The translations under genes and the position numbers were made by a program. Shown here one piece after another: positions 37,967-46,616 of a stretch of DNA of 64,000 nt. Each line of letters begins with the position of its first letter. Positions within the stretch are counted from its first letter, which is position 1. Source of the DNA: Nocardia gamkensis NBRC 108242 (GTDB lineage: Bacteria > Actinomycetota > Actinomycetes > Mycobacteriales > Mycobacteriaceae); contig NZ_BDBM01000029.1 in the NCBI RefSeq assembly GCF_001612985.1, positions 1 to 64,000 of the forward strand, read 5' to 3'. The notes beneath the pieces are model-generated. The model had not been told where the DNA came from. It worked only from the letters and a program-made list of their open reading frames with translations, and made no database searches.

Positions 37967-39223
37967 ATGGCGATCTCGGATGTCAAGGAATATGCGCACC
38001 TCACCGAGGCCGACGTGGAAGCACTCGGCGCGGAATTCGACGCGATCCGGCGGGAAATCGAAGCCTCGCGCGGCGAGCGCGACGCGAAGTACATCCGCAA
38101 TGTCATCAGGTTGCAGCGAGCCCTCGAGATCGGCGGCCGGGCGGTGCTGTTCGCCAGCCCGGTGCGCGCCGCCTGGCTGGCCGGCGTCGCCCTGCTCGGC
38201 ACCGCCAAGATCATCGAGAACATGGAGATCGGGCACAACGTCATGCACGGGCAGTGGGACTGGATGAACGATCCGGAGATCCACTCCAGCTCGTGGGAAT
38301 GGGACAACACCGGTGCCGCCAAGCACTGGAAGCACACCCACAATTACCTGCACCACAAGTACACCAACGTGCTCGGCATGGACGACGACATCGGCTACGG
38401 CCTGCTGCGGGTGACGCGCGACCAGCGCTGGAAGCCGTTCAACCTGGGCAACCCGATCTACAACCTGGTGTTGCAGCTGTTCTTCGAGTACGGCGTCGCC
38501 ATCCAGCACATGGAGCTGGGCAAGCTGGTGGCGGGCCGGTACAAGCCGGGCTCCCCCGAGCGGGCCGAGTTCGAGCGCAAGCGCAGCGAGGCGCTTACCA
38601 AGATGGGCAAACAGATCCTCAAGGATTACGTCATCTTCCCCGCCCTCACCGGCCCGGCGTTCTTCTCCACACTGACGGCCAACCTGGCGGCCAACGCGAT
38701 CCGCAACGTCTGGTCCAACGCGGTCATCTTCTGCGGGCACTTCCCCGACGGGGCGGAGAAGTTCACCAAGGCCGACATCGACGGTGAGACACACGGCCAG
38801 TGGTACCTGCGCCAGATGCTCGGCAGCGCCAACATCTCCGGCGGCCCGGTCATGCACTTCATGACCGGCAACCTGAGCCACCAGATCGAGCACCACCTGT
38901 TCCCCGACCTGCCGAGCAACCGGTACGCCGACATCGCCGTGCGGGTGCGCGAGCTGGCCGACAAGTACGACCTGCCCTACACCACCGGCTCGCTGCCGGT
39001 GCAGTACTTCAAGGCGTGGCGCACCATCCTCAAGCTGTCGCTGCCGAACAAGTACCTGCGGGCCACCACCGACGACGCGCCGGAGACCGCCTCGGAACGC
39101 AAGTTCGGGGGCAGCGCCGCGGCCACCATCGATCCGGTGACCGGCCGGCGCCGTGGTCTGCGTACCGCACTCGCTCAGGGTCGGCGGCGGCTCGCCCGGC
39201 GCGGGGCGCCCGCGGCGCGCTGA
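37967..39223 (+). CDS. Acyl-CoA desaturase, second copy
   Basis: 418 aa. His boxes GHNVMHG, HNYLHHKYTN and QIEHHLFPDLPSNRY, close in sequence to the upstream desaturase along its whole core but with a short basic tail (RRRLARRGAPAAR) and no 18-residue repeats. No ribosome site precedes the ATG; the -10-like TAAAGT 7 nt before it suggests a leaderless message. It probably shares the reductase two genes upstream. A local duplication. Confidence 0.93.
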   Translation: MAISDVKEYAHLTEADVEALGAEFDAIRREIEASRGERDAKYIRNVIRLQRALEIGGRAVLFASPVRAAWLAGVALLGTAKIIENMEIGHNVMHGQWDWMNDPEIHSSSWEWDNTGAAKHWKHTHNYLHHKYTNVLGMDDDIGYGLLRVTRDQRWKPFNLGNPIYNLVLQLFFEYGVAIQHMELGKLVAGRYKPGSPERAEFERKRSEALTKMGKQILKDYVIFPALTGPAFFSTLTANLAANAIRNVWSNAVIFCGHFPDGAEKFTKADIDGETHGQWYLRQMLGSANISGGPVMHFMTGNLSHQIEHHLFPDLPSNRYADIAVRVRELADKYDLPYTTGSLPVQYFKAWRTILKLSLPNKYLRATTDDAPETASERKFGGSAAATIDPVTGRRRGLRTALAQGRRRLARRGAPAAR

Positions 39224-39241
39224 TTCCACTCGCGCGGGGAC

Positions 39242-39270
39242 GTCGGCTCGGTCTCGGAATCCGAGCCGAC
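39242..39270 (+). terminator. Hairpin after the second desaturase
   Basis: GTCGGCTCGG pairs with CCGAGCCGAC (10 bp, 9-nt loop), 18 bp after the stop codon. No T-run. Confidence 0.65.
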
Positions 39271-39323
39271 GGGAGTCACGGGCCGCTCAGCCGGGCCGTG
39301 TGCGGTGAGTTCGCCGGATTTGA

Positions 39324-39971
39324 TTGACTCGGACGGTGCATCCTGAGGTTCTGAGCGTCTACGAGGCCATCCGGCGGCGCCGCGACGTGCGCGCGGAGTT
39401 CACCGGCGAGGTCGTGGACGAGGTGACGCTGTGGCGGCTGCTGGACGCCGCGCACCGTGCGCCCAGCGTGGGCAATTCGCAGCCATGGGATTTCGTGGTG
39501 GTCCGCGATCCGGCGACGCTGCGCACGTTCGCCGACCACGTGGCGCGCAAGCGCATCGAGTTCCGGGACGCGCTGCCGCCCGAGCGTGCCGCCACCTTCG
39601 AGCCGATCAAGATCGAGGGCATTCTGGAGAGCGGTACCGGAGTGGTGGTCTGCTACGACCACGAGCGCGGCGGACCGCAGGTGCTCGGGCGGGCCACGGT
39701 GCCCGAAACCGGTATCTACTCCGCGGTTCTCGCCATCCAGAATCTCTGGCTGGCAGCCACCGCCGAAGGCGTCGGCGTCGGGTGGGTGTCGTTCTACGAT
39801 CCCGGCTTCCTGTCCGACCTGATCGGCCTTCCGGAGGGCGTCCGCACGGTCGCCTGGCTGTGCGTCGGGCCGGTGCACGAATTCCAGCGCGTCCCCGATC
39901 TCGAGCGCTTCGGCTGGCGCGCGGGCAGACCGCTCACCGAGGCGGTGCACCGCGAAACCTATCGCGGCTGA
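39324..39971 (+). CDS. bluB: BluB-like 5,6-dimethylbenzimidazole synthase/nitroreductase-fold flavoprotein
   Basis: 215 aa. RRRDVRAEF and RAPSVGNSQPWDF are hallmarks of BluB, which breaks down reduced FMN to make the lower ligand of vitamin B12. The tail WLCVGPVHEF and GWRAGRPLTEAV also fit. TTG 39324 or GTG 39336 may be the start; neither has a clear ribosome site. No other cobalamin gene and no cobalamin riboswitch is visible nearby, so a different flavin-dependent role is possible. Confidence 0.82.
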   Translation: MTRTVHPEVLSVYEAIRRRRDVRAEFTGEVVDEVTLWRLLDAAHRAPSVGNSQPWDFVVVRDPATLRTFADHVARKRIEFRDALPPERAATFEPIKIEGILESGTGVVVCYDHERGGPQVLGRATVPETGIYSAVLAIQNLWLAATAEGVGVGWVSFYDPGFLSDLIGLPEGVRTVAWLCVGPVHEFQRVPDLERFGWRAGRPLTEAVHRETYRG

Positions 39972-40116
39972 TCTCCCCGTCCCGATCGCGCATCGTTACG
40001 CAAATGTGTGGATCGTTCATGGTTCAATCGGATGCCCACTGGGTACGACAAGGGCGAAACTGCCTCTGACGCAGTGTTCTTCACGGAAGTTCGTCGGTTC
40101 CAGGAGGTTTTTGCAC

Positions 40117-40284
40117 ATGGCCAATGTCGATGCTGTTCGGCTGTCGAGCGAGCTGGGCATCGATCTGGCACAGGCGACGTTGCGCCTGCGTCGGGAAAGC
40201 GTCCCCGGCGAGACCAAGCACCAGACCTGTCTGCGGATCCTCGCGGACGAGGGACGCAAGCGGCGGGGCGCCACGGGCAAGTGA
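40117..40284 (+). CDS. Small conserved-looking basic protein, unknown
   Basis: 55 aa, starting MANVDAVRLSSELGIDLAQ and ending in a basic patch (GRKRRGATGK). AGGAGG lies 9 bases before the ATG, a near-perfect ribosome site, so it is very likely translated. One Cys. It looks like a short helical, possibly nucleic-acid-binding protein. I do not recognise it. Confidence 0.72.
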   Translation: MANVDAVRLSSELGIDLAQATLRLRRESVPGETKHQTCLRILADEGRKRRGATGK

Positions 40285-40363
40285 GGACGCCGGGGCGACG
40301 GTAGTCGAGGCCACCGCCGCCCGGCCCGGGACTATGGCCGGCAGGTGCGGCCACTCCCTCGCG

Positions 40364-41656
40364 TCAGACGCGTTCGAGCACCGCCGACGCGCCGATGCCG
40401 CCGGCGGCGCAAATCCCCAGCAGTGCCGTGTTCTTCCCCGTGCGGGCCAACTCGTTGGCCATGGTGGTCACCATGCGCGCCCCGGTGGCCCCGAACGGGT
40501 GGCCGAGCGAGACCGAGCCGCCGTGCACGTTCAGCTTGTCGATGTCCACCGCACCGACGGCGGTGTCGCGATCCAGCCGGGTCTTGGCCCACTCGTCGCT
40601 GGCCAGCGCGGTCAGCACCGCCAAGGTCTGGGCGGCGAAGGCCTCGTGGATATCGACGAGATCGGCGTCGCCCAGCGACATCCCGGCCTTCTCCAGCGCC
40701 CGAGGCATCGAGATGGCCGGACCGATCAGCACCTGATCGGCCGGATCGACGCTCACGTAGCTCCACGACCGGAACGCAGCCAGCGGTCGATACCCGAGGG
40801 CGTGCGCCTTCTCCTCGCTCATCAACAGCACCGCGGCGGCCCCGTCGGTGAGCGGGCTGGCGTTGCCCGCGGTCACGCTGCCGTCCGCGGCGAAAACCGG
40901 CTTCAGAGCGGCCAGCTTCGCGATGCTGGTATCGCCGCGCACCAAGCCGTCGCGCAGGATCTCCACGTCTTCGGGAGTGCGGACCCGCAGCACTTCGTCG
41001 TCGAACCGGCCGGACTCGATGGCGGCCGCCGCGCGATGGTGCGAGCGGGCGGCGAACTCGTCCTGGTCCGTGCGGCTCACGCCGTGGATGCGAGCCATCT
41101 TCTCCGCCGATTCGCCCATCACCTCACCGGTGGTGCGCTCGGCGATTCTGGGCCGGCTCGGCAGCAGATCGGTGAACGGCGCGAGGCGCGCGACCGCGGA
41201 CAGGTAGTCCTTCGGCTTCGGCTTGCCCAGCGCCAGCGGCGCCGCCGCGTGCACGACCTTCTGCGGCAACTTGACCTCGGCGTTCGAGGTGGAATCGCTG
41301 CCGCCCGCGATCATGATGTCGTACTCGCCCCGCTCGATCGCGGCCGCGGCCGAGGTGACCGCCTGCAAGCCGGAGGCGCAGGCCCTGGTCACCGTGTAGC
41401 CCTCGCAGCCCGGATCCAGCCGCAGGTCCAGCGCGATCTCCCGGGCGATGTTGGGCGCCGCGCCGGGCAGGATGACACCGCCCCACACGATCGCCTCCAC
41501 TTGCGCGCCGGGCAGGCCGGTTCGCTCGAGCAGTCCCCGTACCGCGGCGTCGGCCAGCGCGATGGAATCCATCCGCGTGTATCCGGTGAACGCGCGCAGG
41601 AACGGCGTGCGCGCTCCGGACACGATCACGGCACGGCGAGCAGCTTTGGTGGCCAT
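40364..41656 (-). CDS. Acetyl-CoA C-acyltransferase (thiolase, FadI-like)
   Basis: 430 aa. Thiolase Cys in TRACASG, His in NVHGGSVSLGHPFGATGAR and second Cys in GICAAGGIG. The length and the inner insert (KPKPKDYLSAVARLAPFTD) match the long-chain FadI/trifunctional-enzyme beta type. It carries out the last step of beta-oxidation. AAAGGAAA precedes ATG 41656. A perfect 20-bp palindrome lies 31 bp upstream over the likely -10. Confidence 0.93.
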   Translation of the reverse strand: MATKAARRAVIVSGARTPFLRAFTGYTRMDSIALADAAVRGLLERTGLPGAQVEAIVWGGVILPGAAPNIAREIALDLRLDPGCEGYTVTRACASGLQAVTSAAAAIERGEYDIMIAGGSDSTSNAEVKLPQKVVHAAAPLALGKPKPKDYLSAVARLAPFTDLLPSRPRIAERTTGEVMGESAEKMARIHGVSRTDQDEFAARSHHRAAAAIESGRFDDEVLRVRTPEDVEILRDGLVRGDTSIAKLAALKPVFAADGSVTAGNASPLTDGAAAVLLMSEEKAHALGYRPLAAFRSWSYVSVDPADQVLIGPAISMPRALEKAGMSLGDADLVDIHEAFAAQTLAVLTALASDEWAKTRLDRDTAVGAVDIDKLNVHGGSVSLGHPFGATGARMVTTMANELARTGKNTALLGICAAGGIGASAVLERV

Positions 41657-41687
41657 GCGATTTCCTTTCGAAAGCCTCGGTCCACCA

Positions 41688-41707
41688 AACTTACTCTAAA
41701 GTAAGTT
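41688..41707. promoter_or_regulatory. Perfect palindrome upstream of the thiolase gene
   Basis: AACTTAC-TCTAAA-GTAAGTT: 7-bp perfect arms with 6-nt centre. On the minus strand it contains TAGAGT, a possible -10 about 35 nt before the thiolase start. Shares arms and spacing with the sites at 35141 and 37930-37964. Confidence 0.75.
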
Positions 41708-41966
41708 CACCGTCGACCCCCTTCGCCGACGGTGAACCCGACGTAGCGGCACTCCCCTCCGCCGCCGCTGAACCGGTCCGCCGCGCGCCGTTGAGCGACA
41801 GACCGGAGACGCCCGTCCCGGCGAACGCCCCTGCCCGTCCCGGAACCGCCGCAGGCCCTCCCCGGGACCTTCCGACGCAAAGAACCGTAACAAACTTTCG
41901 ACCGATTTTCCAAATATTTTCTATTGATTTGCCTAAGACCTCCTAGCGGCTTACCATGAACGCACT

Positions 41967-42668
41967 ATGCATAGCCCTTCGGAGCTGTCGCGGCAGAAGA
42001 GATTCGGGCGAATCATCAGAGAACGCCGGGACGAGCTCGGCCTCACCCAGCTACAGATCGGCGACCTCGGGGGACCTTCGGCGCCGACCATCCGGAAGAT
42101 CGAAGACGGCGAGGCGACCATCAGCATGCAGACGCTGAACAAGCTCGACGCCCCGCTGCGATGGTTGCCGGGCAGCGCTGCCCGCGCCTACGCGGGCGGC
42201 GTTCCCGCCGCCGACGAACCCGCGAACGCTCCGCGCGGCGCAGGCGAATCGGTCGTGGCGGGCCCGGACGCGATCCGCTTCGAAATCTCCGATCTCACCG
42301 GTCTTCTCGCGGCTTCGGGCCGGCTCACCGACGCCGTCGAGAACGGCCGCACCACCGACCCGCAGGTGGTCGCGGCGATCGCGGAACTCAACCGGGTGGT
42401 CTCCAAGCTGTCCGCGCGCTACGCGACCGCCATGCTCGAACGCAACGGCGGACCGGGCAGGCAAGTGCATCCGCTGGTGGAGATGGCCTTCGCGCACCTG
42501 CTCGCGATCCCCGCGGAGGCCAGCGACCCCGGCGAGCTACAGGAACGCCGGTACCGCCGCTGGCTGGCCGGTCGATCGGAGGATATCGATGCGGCGACCG
42601 AAGCCCGATTCCGCGCACGGTGGCTGGCGGCCAACATGGCGACGACAACGGTTCGAAACGGTGAGTGA
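41967..42668 (+). CDS. XRE-type DNA-binding protein, first gene of island operon
   Basis: 233 aa. The N-terminal helix-turn-helix (about 12-60) reads IIRERRDELGLTQLQIGDLGGPSAPTIRKIEDGEA. The rest is helical with no known domain. The upstream 41708-41966 is unusually A+T-rich (around 41886-41937), as expected for a promoter and for transferred DNA. First of four same-strand genes with short gaps or overlaps. Confidence 0.85.
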   Translation: MHSPSELSRQKRFGRIIRERRDELGLTQLQIGDLGGPSAPTIRKIEDGEATISMQTLNKLDAPLRWLPGSAARAYAGGVPAADEPANAPRGAGESVVAGPDAIRFEISDLTGLLAASGRLTDAVENGRTTDPQVVAAIAELNRVVSKLSARYATAMLERNGGPGRQVHPLVEMAFAHLLAIPAEASDPGELQERRYRRWLAGRSEDIDAATEARFRARWLAANMATTTVRNGE

Positions 42669-42678
42669 CGAGGCAGCC

Positions 42679-43113
42679 ATGACCGATAACGCGCCCGACC
42701 GCGCGGCACTCGCGCTGAGCCGCAAGATCAATCGGCTGTTCGCCGTCGTGCATCCGCGCGACGCACCGGAACGCAGCGTCGAATCCGTCGCCGAGCAGGC
42801 AGGCGATTTTCTCGGTCGCCCGGTGCCGCCCGGCCTCCTGACGCGCCTGCGCGACGGCGAGTTCGACGACGAGCACGCGGGCGCGGTCGATCCCGAGATC
42901 CTCGCCGCGGTGGCGCGCAGCTTCGGCGTGGCCGCCGACTATCTGCTCACCCGTGGCCCCGCCGCCGACGCGATCGACCGGGAACTCGAGTTGCTCGCCA
43001 CCATGCGCGACGCCAACGTCGCCAGCATCGCGCTGCGCGGTTCCAACATCGATCGGGGCATGCTCGCCAAGATCATCCAGAGCACGGCAGGGTCGATGCC
43101 GCCGAGTCGGTAG
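42679..43113 (+). CDS. EspR-like nucleoid/regulatory protein
   Basis: 144 aa. The layout resembles mycobacterial EspR: short N-terminal INRLFAVVHPRD segment, variant helix-turn-helix with LTRLRDGEFDDE, and a C-terminal dimer helix IDRELELLATMRDANVASIALRG. ATG 42679 with GAGG upstream, 10 bp after the XRE gene; a GTG at 42661 overlapping that gene is possible. Probably regulates its own operon. Confidence 0.78.
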   Translation: MTDNAPDRAALALSRKINRLFAVVHPRDAPERSVESVAEQAGDFLGRPVPPGLLTRLRDGEFDDEHAGAVDPEILAAVARSFGVAADYLLTRGPAADAIDRELELLATMRDANVASIALRGSNIDRGMLAKIIQSTAGSMPPSR

Positions 43114-43160
43114 CATGCTTTCCTACATGGGCCACTGAGCTTTTGTAGGAGACCGATCGC

Positions 43161-43685
43161 ATGGCCATCCAGGCCCGGTTCCGGAGCTTGACCCGGGACC
43201 TCCCGATACCCCACCCATGGGATTTGCAGACCTACCTCGATGATGTCGCGGCGCACCGGGGCCGCAGCATCAGCCTGTTACCGATCGATACCGCGCTGCT
43301 CGCGGGGACCGGGTGCGGCACGGGCAGCGGCCTGTGGATCGCGAAGCAGGACAGCGATGTCATCGCCTACGGCGCCGACACCACCGAATGGCACGCCGAG
43401 CACATCATCGTGCACGAGCTCGGGCACATGCTGCTCGGACACGGCCCGGAGCAGTCCGAATCCGGTGAGGCGCCCGCGAGCGCACCGACCGTGGCCGCGG
43501 TCGCCGATCTGCTGCCCTCGATCTCGCCCGAGTCGATCGCCCACGTGCTCGGCCGCACCGACTACGGCACCCGGCGCGAACGCGACGCGGAGACCTTCGC
43601 CGACATGGTGATGCTGCACGCCATGCGTCCGCCGAGCCGCGATTCGCTGCTGCACCGCACGTTCTTCCGCGACCGGCGGCAATGA
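43161..43685 (+). CDS. ImmA/IrrE-family metalloprotease
   Basis: 174 aa. Zinc motif HELGHMLLGH with the downstream acidic ligand region RRERDAETFADMVM. Family members cut XRE-type repressors (ImmA/ImmR in ICEBs1, IrrE/DdrO in Deinococcus). Two DNA-binding proteins are encoded directly upstream, giving obvious candidates. GTAGGAGA precedes the ATG. Its stop overlaps the next start in ATGA. Confidence 0.88.
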   Translation: MAIQARFRSLTRDLPIPHPWDLQTYLDDVAAHRGRSISLLPIDTALLAGTGCGTGSGLWIAKQDSDVIAYGADTTEWHAEHIIVHELGHMLLGHGPEQSESGEAPASAPTVAAVADLLPSISPESIAHVLGRTDYGTRRERDAETFADMVMLHAMRPPSRDSLLHRTFFRDRRQ

Positions 43686-44758
43686 CCTCGCCGGTCCCGG
43701 CGCCGATCGCGATTCCGCTGATCGTGTTCGTCGCGGTGGTCGTGCTCGGGCGTCGTCTCGTGCTGCACCACGCCACCGTCGATCGCCTCCTCAACCGGGC
43801 CATGCTGTGGGGCATCGCCACGCTGATCCTGCTCGAACGCGGCATCGCACCGCAGATCGGCAGTCTGCTGCACCAGCTTTCGATGGGCACGCTGTTGATG
43901 GAGGTGGTCGGCCTGTACGGCGCGGCCCGGCTGTGGTCCGGCGCCGAACCCGCGTCCGCGTTCGCCCGGCAGCGGGTCTACGACCTCGCAGGGCTGGCCG
44001 GAGCGGCGATCATCCTGGTCGTGGGGTCCGCGGCACGCCAGGAGGGAGGGCTGGTGGGGCAATCGCCGGACTGGCAGGCGCTGGTGGTGTGGGCGATCCT
44101 GTGGTTTCCGCTGCTGGCCGCCGGTCGGCTGTGCTGGCGCGCGGCGGTGCGCGAGCTGCGCTCGGACGAATCGACCGCCGCGGAGCGGACCGTCTATGTC
44201 ACCCTGCTGGCCACACTGGTCGTCGGGTCCGCTGGCCTGGTCATCTCCGCAATACAGCTCGCAGGGCCCGGCGCGCCGGCCGACCCGGCTCTGGTGCGCT
44301 GGGCCGCACCGACTTTCGCCGTCTCGGCGCTCGGCGCGGCGCTCCTGGCCGTGCCGCTGGTCGCCTGGCTGCGGGCCCACACGGGCTGGGACCGCGCCGG
44401 GCGATACTGCCGACGCCTGCGTCCGCTGTGGCGCGATCTGACCGCGGCGGTACCGGAGGTCGTGCTCGAGCCGGACCTGCCCGCGGCCGAATCCGACGCG
44501 CGGCTGATCCGCATGACGGTCGAGATCCGCGACGCCCTGATGCACCTGCGGCACTATCTGCCCGAGGACGCCGCCGACGCCGACTACGTGGCACAGATCC
44601 AGCGCGCCATCGCCGCGAAATCGAGCGGCGCGGCGGTGCGGACGCGGCGGTCGGACCATCCCGCCGCGCCGCCGGTGGGCGATATCGACTCGGATCTGCG
44701 GCTGTTGCTCGCGATGGCGCGCGACTGGCCGCAGGGTGCCAGAGGCGTCTCCACATGA
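43682..44758 (+). CDS. Seven-helix membrane protein of MAB_1171c/DUF6545 type
   Basis: 358 aa. Seven hydrophobic segments in about residues 8-230, then a cytosolic domain beginning RRLRPLWRDLTAAVPE and containing LIRMTVEIRDALMHLRHYLPED, typical of the actinobacterial DUF6545 family. Translationally coupled to the protease by ATGA overlap, so the two are likely partners. Function unknown; a receptor or transporter role is inference. Confidence 0.82.
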   Translation: MTSPVPAPIAIPLIVFVAVVVLGRRLVLHHATVDRLLNRAMLWGIATLILLERGIAPQIGSLLHQLSMGTLLMEVVGLYGAARLWSGAEPASAFARQRVYDLAGLAGAAIILVVGSAARQEGGLVGQSPDWQALVVWAILWFPLLAAGRLCWRAAVRELRSDESTAAERTVYVTLLATLVVGSAGLVISAIQLAGPGAPADPALVRWAAPTFAVSALGAALLAVPLVAWLRAHTGWDRAGRYCRRLRPLWRDLTAAVPEVVLEPDLPAAESDARLIRMTVEIRDALMHLRHYLPEDAADADYVAQIQRAIAAKSSGAAVRTRRSDHPAAPPVGDIDSDLRLLLAMARDWPQGARGVST

Positions 44759-44798
44759 TTCTCCGGGCATCCGGCCGGTGAGCCGAATGCCCGGAGAA
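44759..44798. terminator. Terminator closing the island operon
   Basis: TTCTCCGGGCAT pairs with ATGCCCGGAGAA (12 bp) around a 16-nt loop, beginning directly after the stop of the membrane-protein gene and 22 bp before the convergent hpf stop. Confidence 0.82.
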
Positions 44799-44820
44799 GT
44801 GGGACGGATGGTTCGTGCCG

Positions 44821-45555
44821 TCAGGCCAGGCGGATCAGGCCGTAGTCGAAGGCATGGCGGCGGTAGACCACCGAGGGCCGGTCGCTCTCCTTGTCGTGGA
44901 ACAAGAAGAAGTCATGACCGACGAGTTCCATCTGGTACAGGGCGTCGTCGACGGACATCGGCGTCGCCGAGTGCACCTTCGTGCGCACGATGTGGCCGGG
45001 ACCGGCCTCGTAATCGTGCTCGCGCCCTTGCTCGAGGTGGGTGTGCGCGGCATCGGACTCGGTGAGCCGCTCGAAGAGGGAGTCATCCACCAGATCGGCG
45101 GTGGCCTGGGCAACCGACAGCGGCGTCTTGTCGCCGTAGTGCACCCGGCGCCGATCCTTGGTGCGGCGCAGCCGGCTCTCCAGCTTCGCGGTCACCGACT
45201 CGAAGGCGGCGTAGAAGCTGTCCGCGCAGGCCTCGGCCCGCACGACGGGACCCTTTCCGCGCGCGGTGATTTCGACGCGCTGACAATTCTTGCGCTGACG
45301 CCGGTTGCGCTCGTGGAACAGCTCCACGTCGAAGAGGAAGATCGATGGATCGAAGCGTTCTAATCGGGAGAGTTTTTCCGCGACGTAAATACGAAAATGG
45401 TCGGGCACCTCGACGTTGCGGCCCTTCACCACGATGTCGCCGCGTGGCGCACGTGGTCGTTCCGCTGCGGGTTGCTCGGGTGCTGCTTCCTGGGTGCCGG
45501 AGTCCAGCACCGAAGGAGCGGGATCTTTCACTGAAGGTCGTGAAGAAGTCGTCAC
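44821..45555 (-). CDS. hpf: Long ribosome hibernation-promoting factor
   Basis: 244 aa. A 40-residue disordered lead, the S30AE domain (DIVVKGRNVEVPDHFRIYVAEKL...RVEITARGKG) and a C-terminal dimer domain (SVDDALYQMELVGHDFFLF...FDYGLIRL). It pairs or silences ribosomes in stationary phase and hypoxia. GTG 45555 is set by GGAGGTACGC directly upstream. Confidence 0.94.
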   Translation of the reverse strand: MTTSSRPSVKDPAPSVLDSGTQEAAPEQPAAERPRAPRGDIVVKGRNVEVPDHFRIYVAEKLSRLERFDPSIFLFDVELFHERNRRQRKNCQRVEITARGKGPVVRAEACADSFYAAFESVTAKLESRLRRTKDRRRVHYGDKTPLSVAQATADLVDDSLFERLTESDAAHTHLEQGREHDYEAGPGHIVRTKVHSATPMSVDDALYQMELVGHDFFLFHDKESDRPSVVYRRHAFDYGLIRLA

Positions 45556-45738
45556 GCGTACCTCCCGGATCTGGCCGCACCGACCGATTCCAGTGCGGCG
45601 GGATTGAGCCGTGCCGATCGACAATTACTCGGCACAAGTTGTCCGAGGCGCCACCTCCAAACTTGCGGTTCGGGTGTGTGTCCGCGACGCTAGTCCGCCG
45701 ACGCGCTGATCGCCAGTGTTCACGCAAATTTCCCGGAG

Positions 45739-46383
45739 TCAAGCAACACACGTAACCAGAACGCCATGTGTCGGCAATCCGATGTGCCGCAGTGCACGCA
45801 CCGATTCGCGGGCCGTGGCACCGGTGGTCAGCACGTCGTCGACCAGCACTATCTCGGCGTTCGCCGGTATTCCCCGATCGGCGAAACGACCGGGGGCGGT
45901 GCGCACCCGCCCCTCCAGGTTGCGAACCCGCTCGGCGGGTGTCAAGCCGACCGAATCACGCACCTCTCGCCCCACTCGCAACAGGGGTACCATGCGGGTG
46001 TCCGGTAGCCATTGCGCAGCTACCGCGGCCGAACGCAGCACCGGATCGCCGCCTCGGCGTCGCGCCGCCACGCCCCTGCTCGGCGCGGGGACCAGCACCA
46101 AAGGACGGCGCGGCGAACGCAACTCGGCGAGCGCGCCCGCGAGCGCCGCCCCGAGTGGCTTCGCCAGATCCCGCCTGCCGCGTTCCTTGACGGCGAGCAC
46201 CGCCCGGCGCGCGGGCCCGGCGTACGGCCCGAGCGCCCAGCACGGAACGCCCGGATCGGTGCGCGGCCACACCCGCACCGGCGGGCCGGTCAGGGTGACG
46301 GCACAGGCGGCGCACCAATCGGCTCCGGAACGTCCGCAGCCCGCGCAGGCGGCGGGCAGCACCAGATCGAGCAGGGTTCGCAT
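45739..46383 (-). CDS. ComF-family phosphoribosyltransferase-like protein
   Basis: 214 aa. Zinc-ribbon-like Cys pairs at the N-terminus (CAGCG, CAAC) and a type I PRTase motif VLVDDVLTTGATA. ComF proteins help DNA uptake or repair in other bacteria; the role in actinobacteria is unsettled. Matches Rv3242c between hpf and lpqB. Confidence 0.9.
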   Translation of the reverse strand: MRTLLDLVLPAACAGCGRSGADWCAACAVTLTGPPVRVWPRTDPGVPCWALGPYAGPARRAVLAVKERGRRDLAKPLGAALAGALAELRSPRRPLVLVPAPSRGVAARRRGGDPVLRSAAVAAQWLPDTRMVPLLRVGREVRDSVGLTPAERVRNLEGRVRTAPGRFADRGIPANAEIVLVDDVLTTGATARESVRALRHIGLPTHGVLVTCVA

Positions 46384-46616
46384 CGACCGAGTGTGCGCCC
46401 GTCCCCCGACAAGTTCGCTCGCTCAGGTCGACGGCGATGCCCGGGGGGACGTATGTTTCTGCGGCAGGGACGTTTACGCGCTAGGTCGCCGCTGCTCCGA
46501 CCCTCGCACCCACCCATAGCGACCCCTGATGAAGCAACCAGCGATCCGGCCGGGTCGTCCCACTGGCGGGCCTCCGGCGGTCCACCATGGCCGCATACCC
46601 GGGACCGGACGCACCC

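Noticed and set aside
35219..39229. A 1336-codon open frame on the minus strand across the reductase and both desaturases
   Set aside because: It is antisense to three well-supported genes and arises from high G+C third positions; the protein is Val/His/Arg-rich and without motifs.
39224..39323. Cobalamin riboswitch upstream of the BluB-like gene
   Set aside because: Only 100 bp, and no B12-box-like sequence; it holds a simple 10-bp hairpin better read as a terminator.
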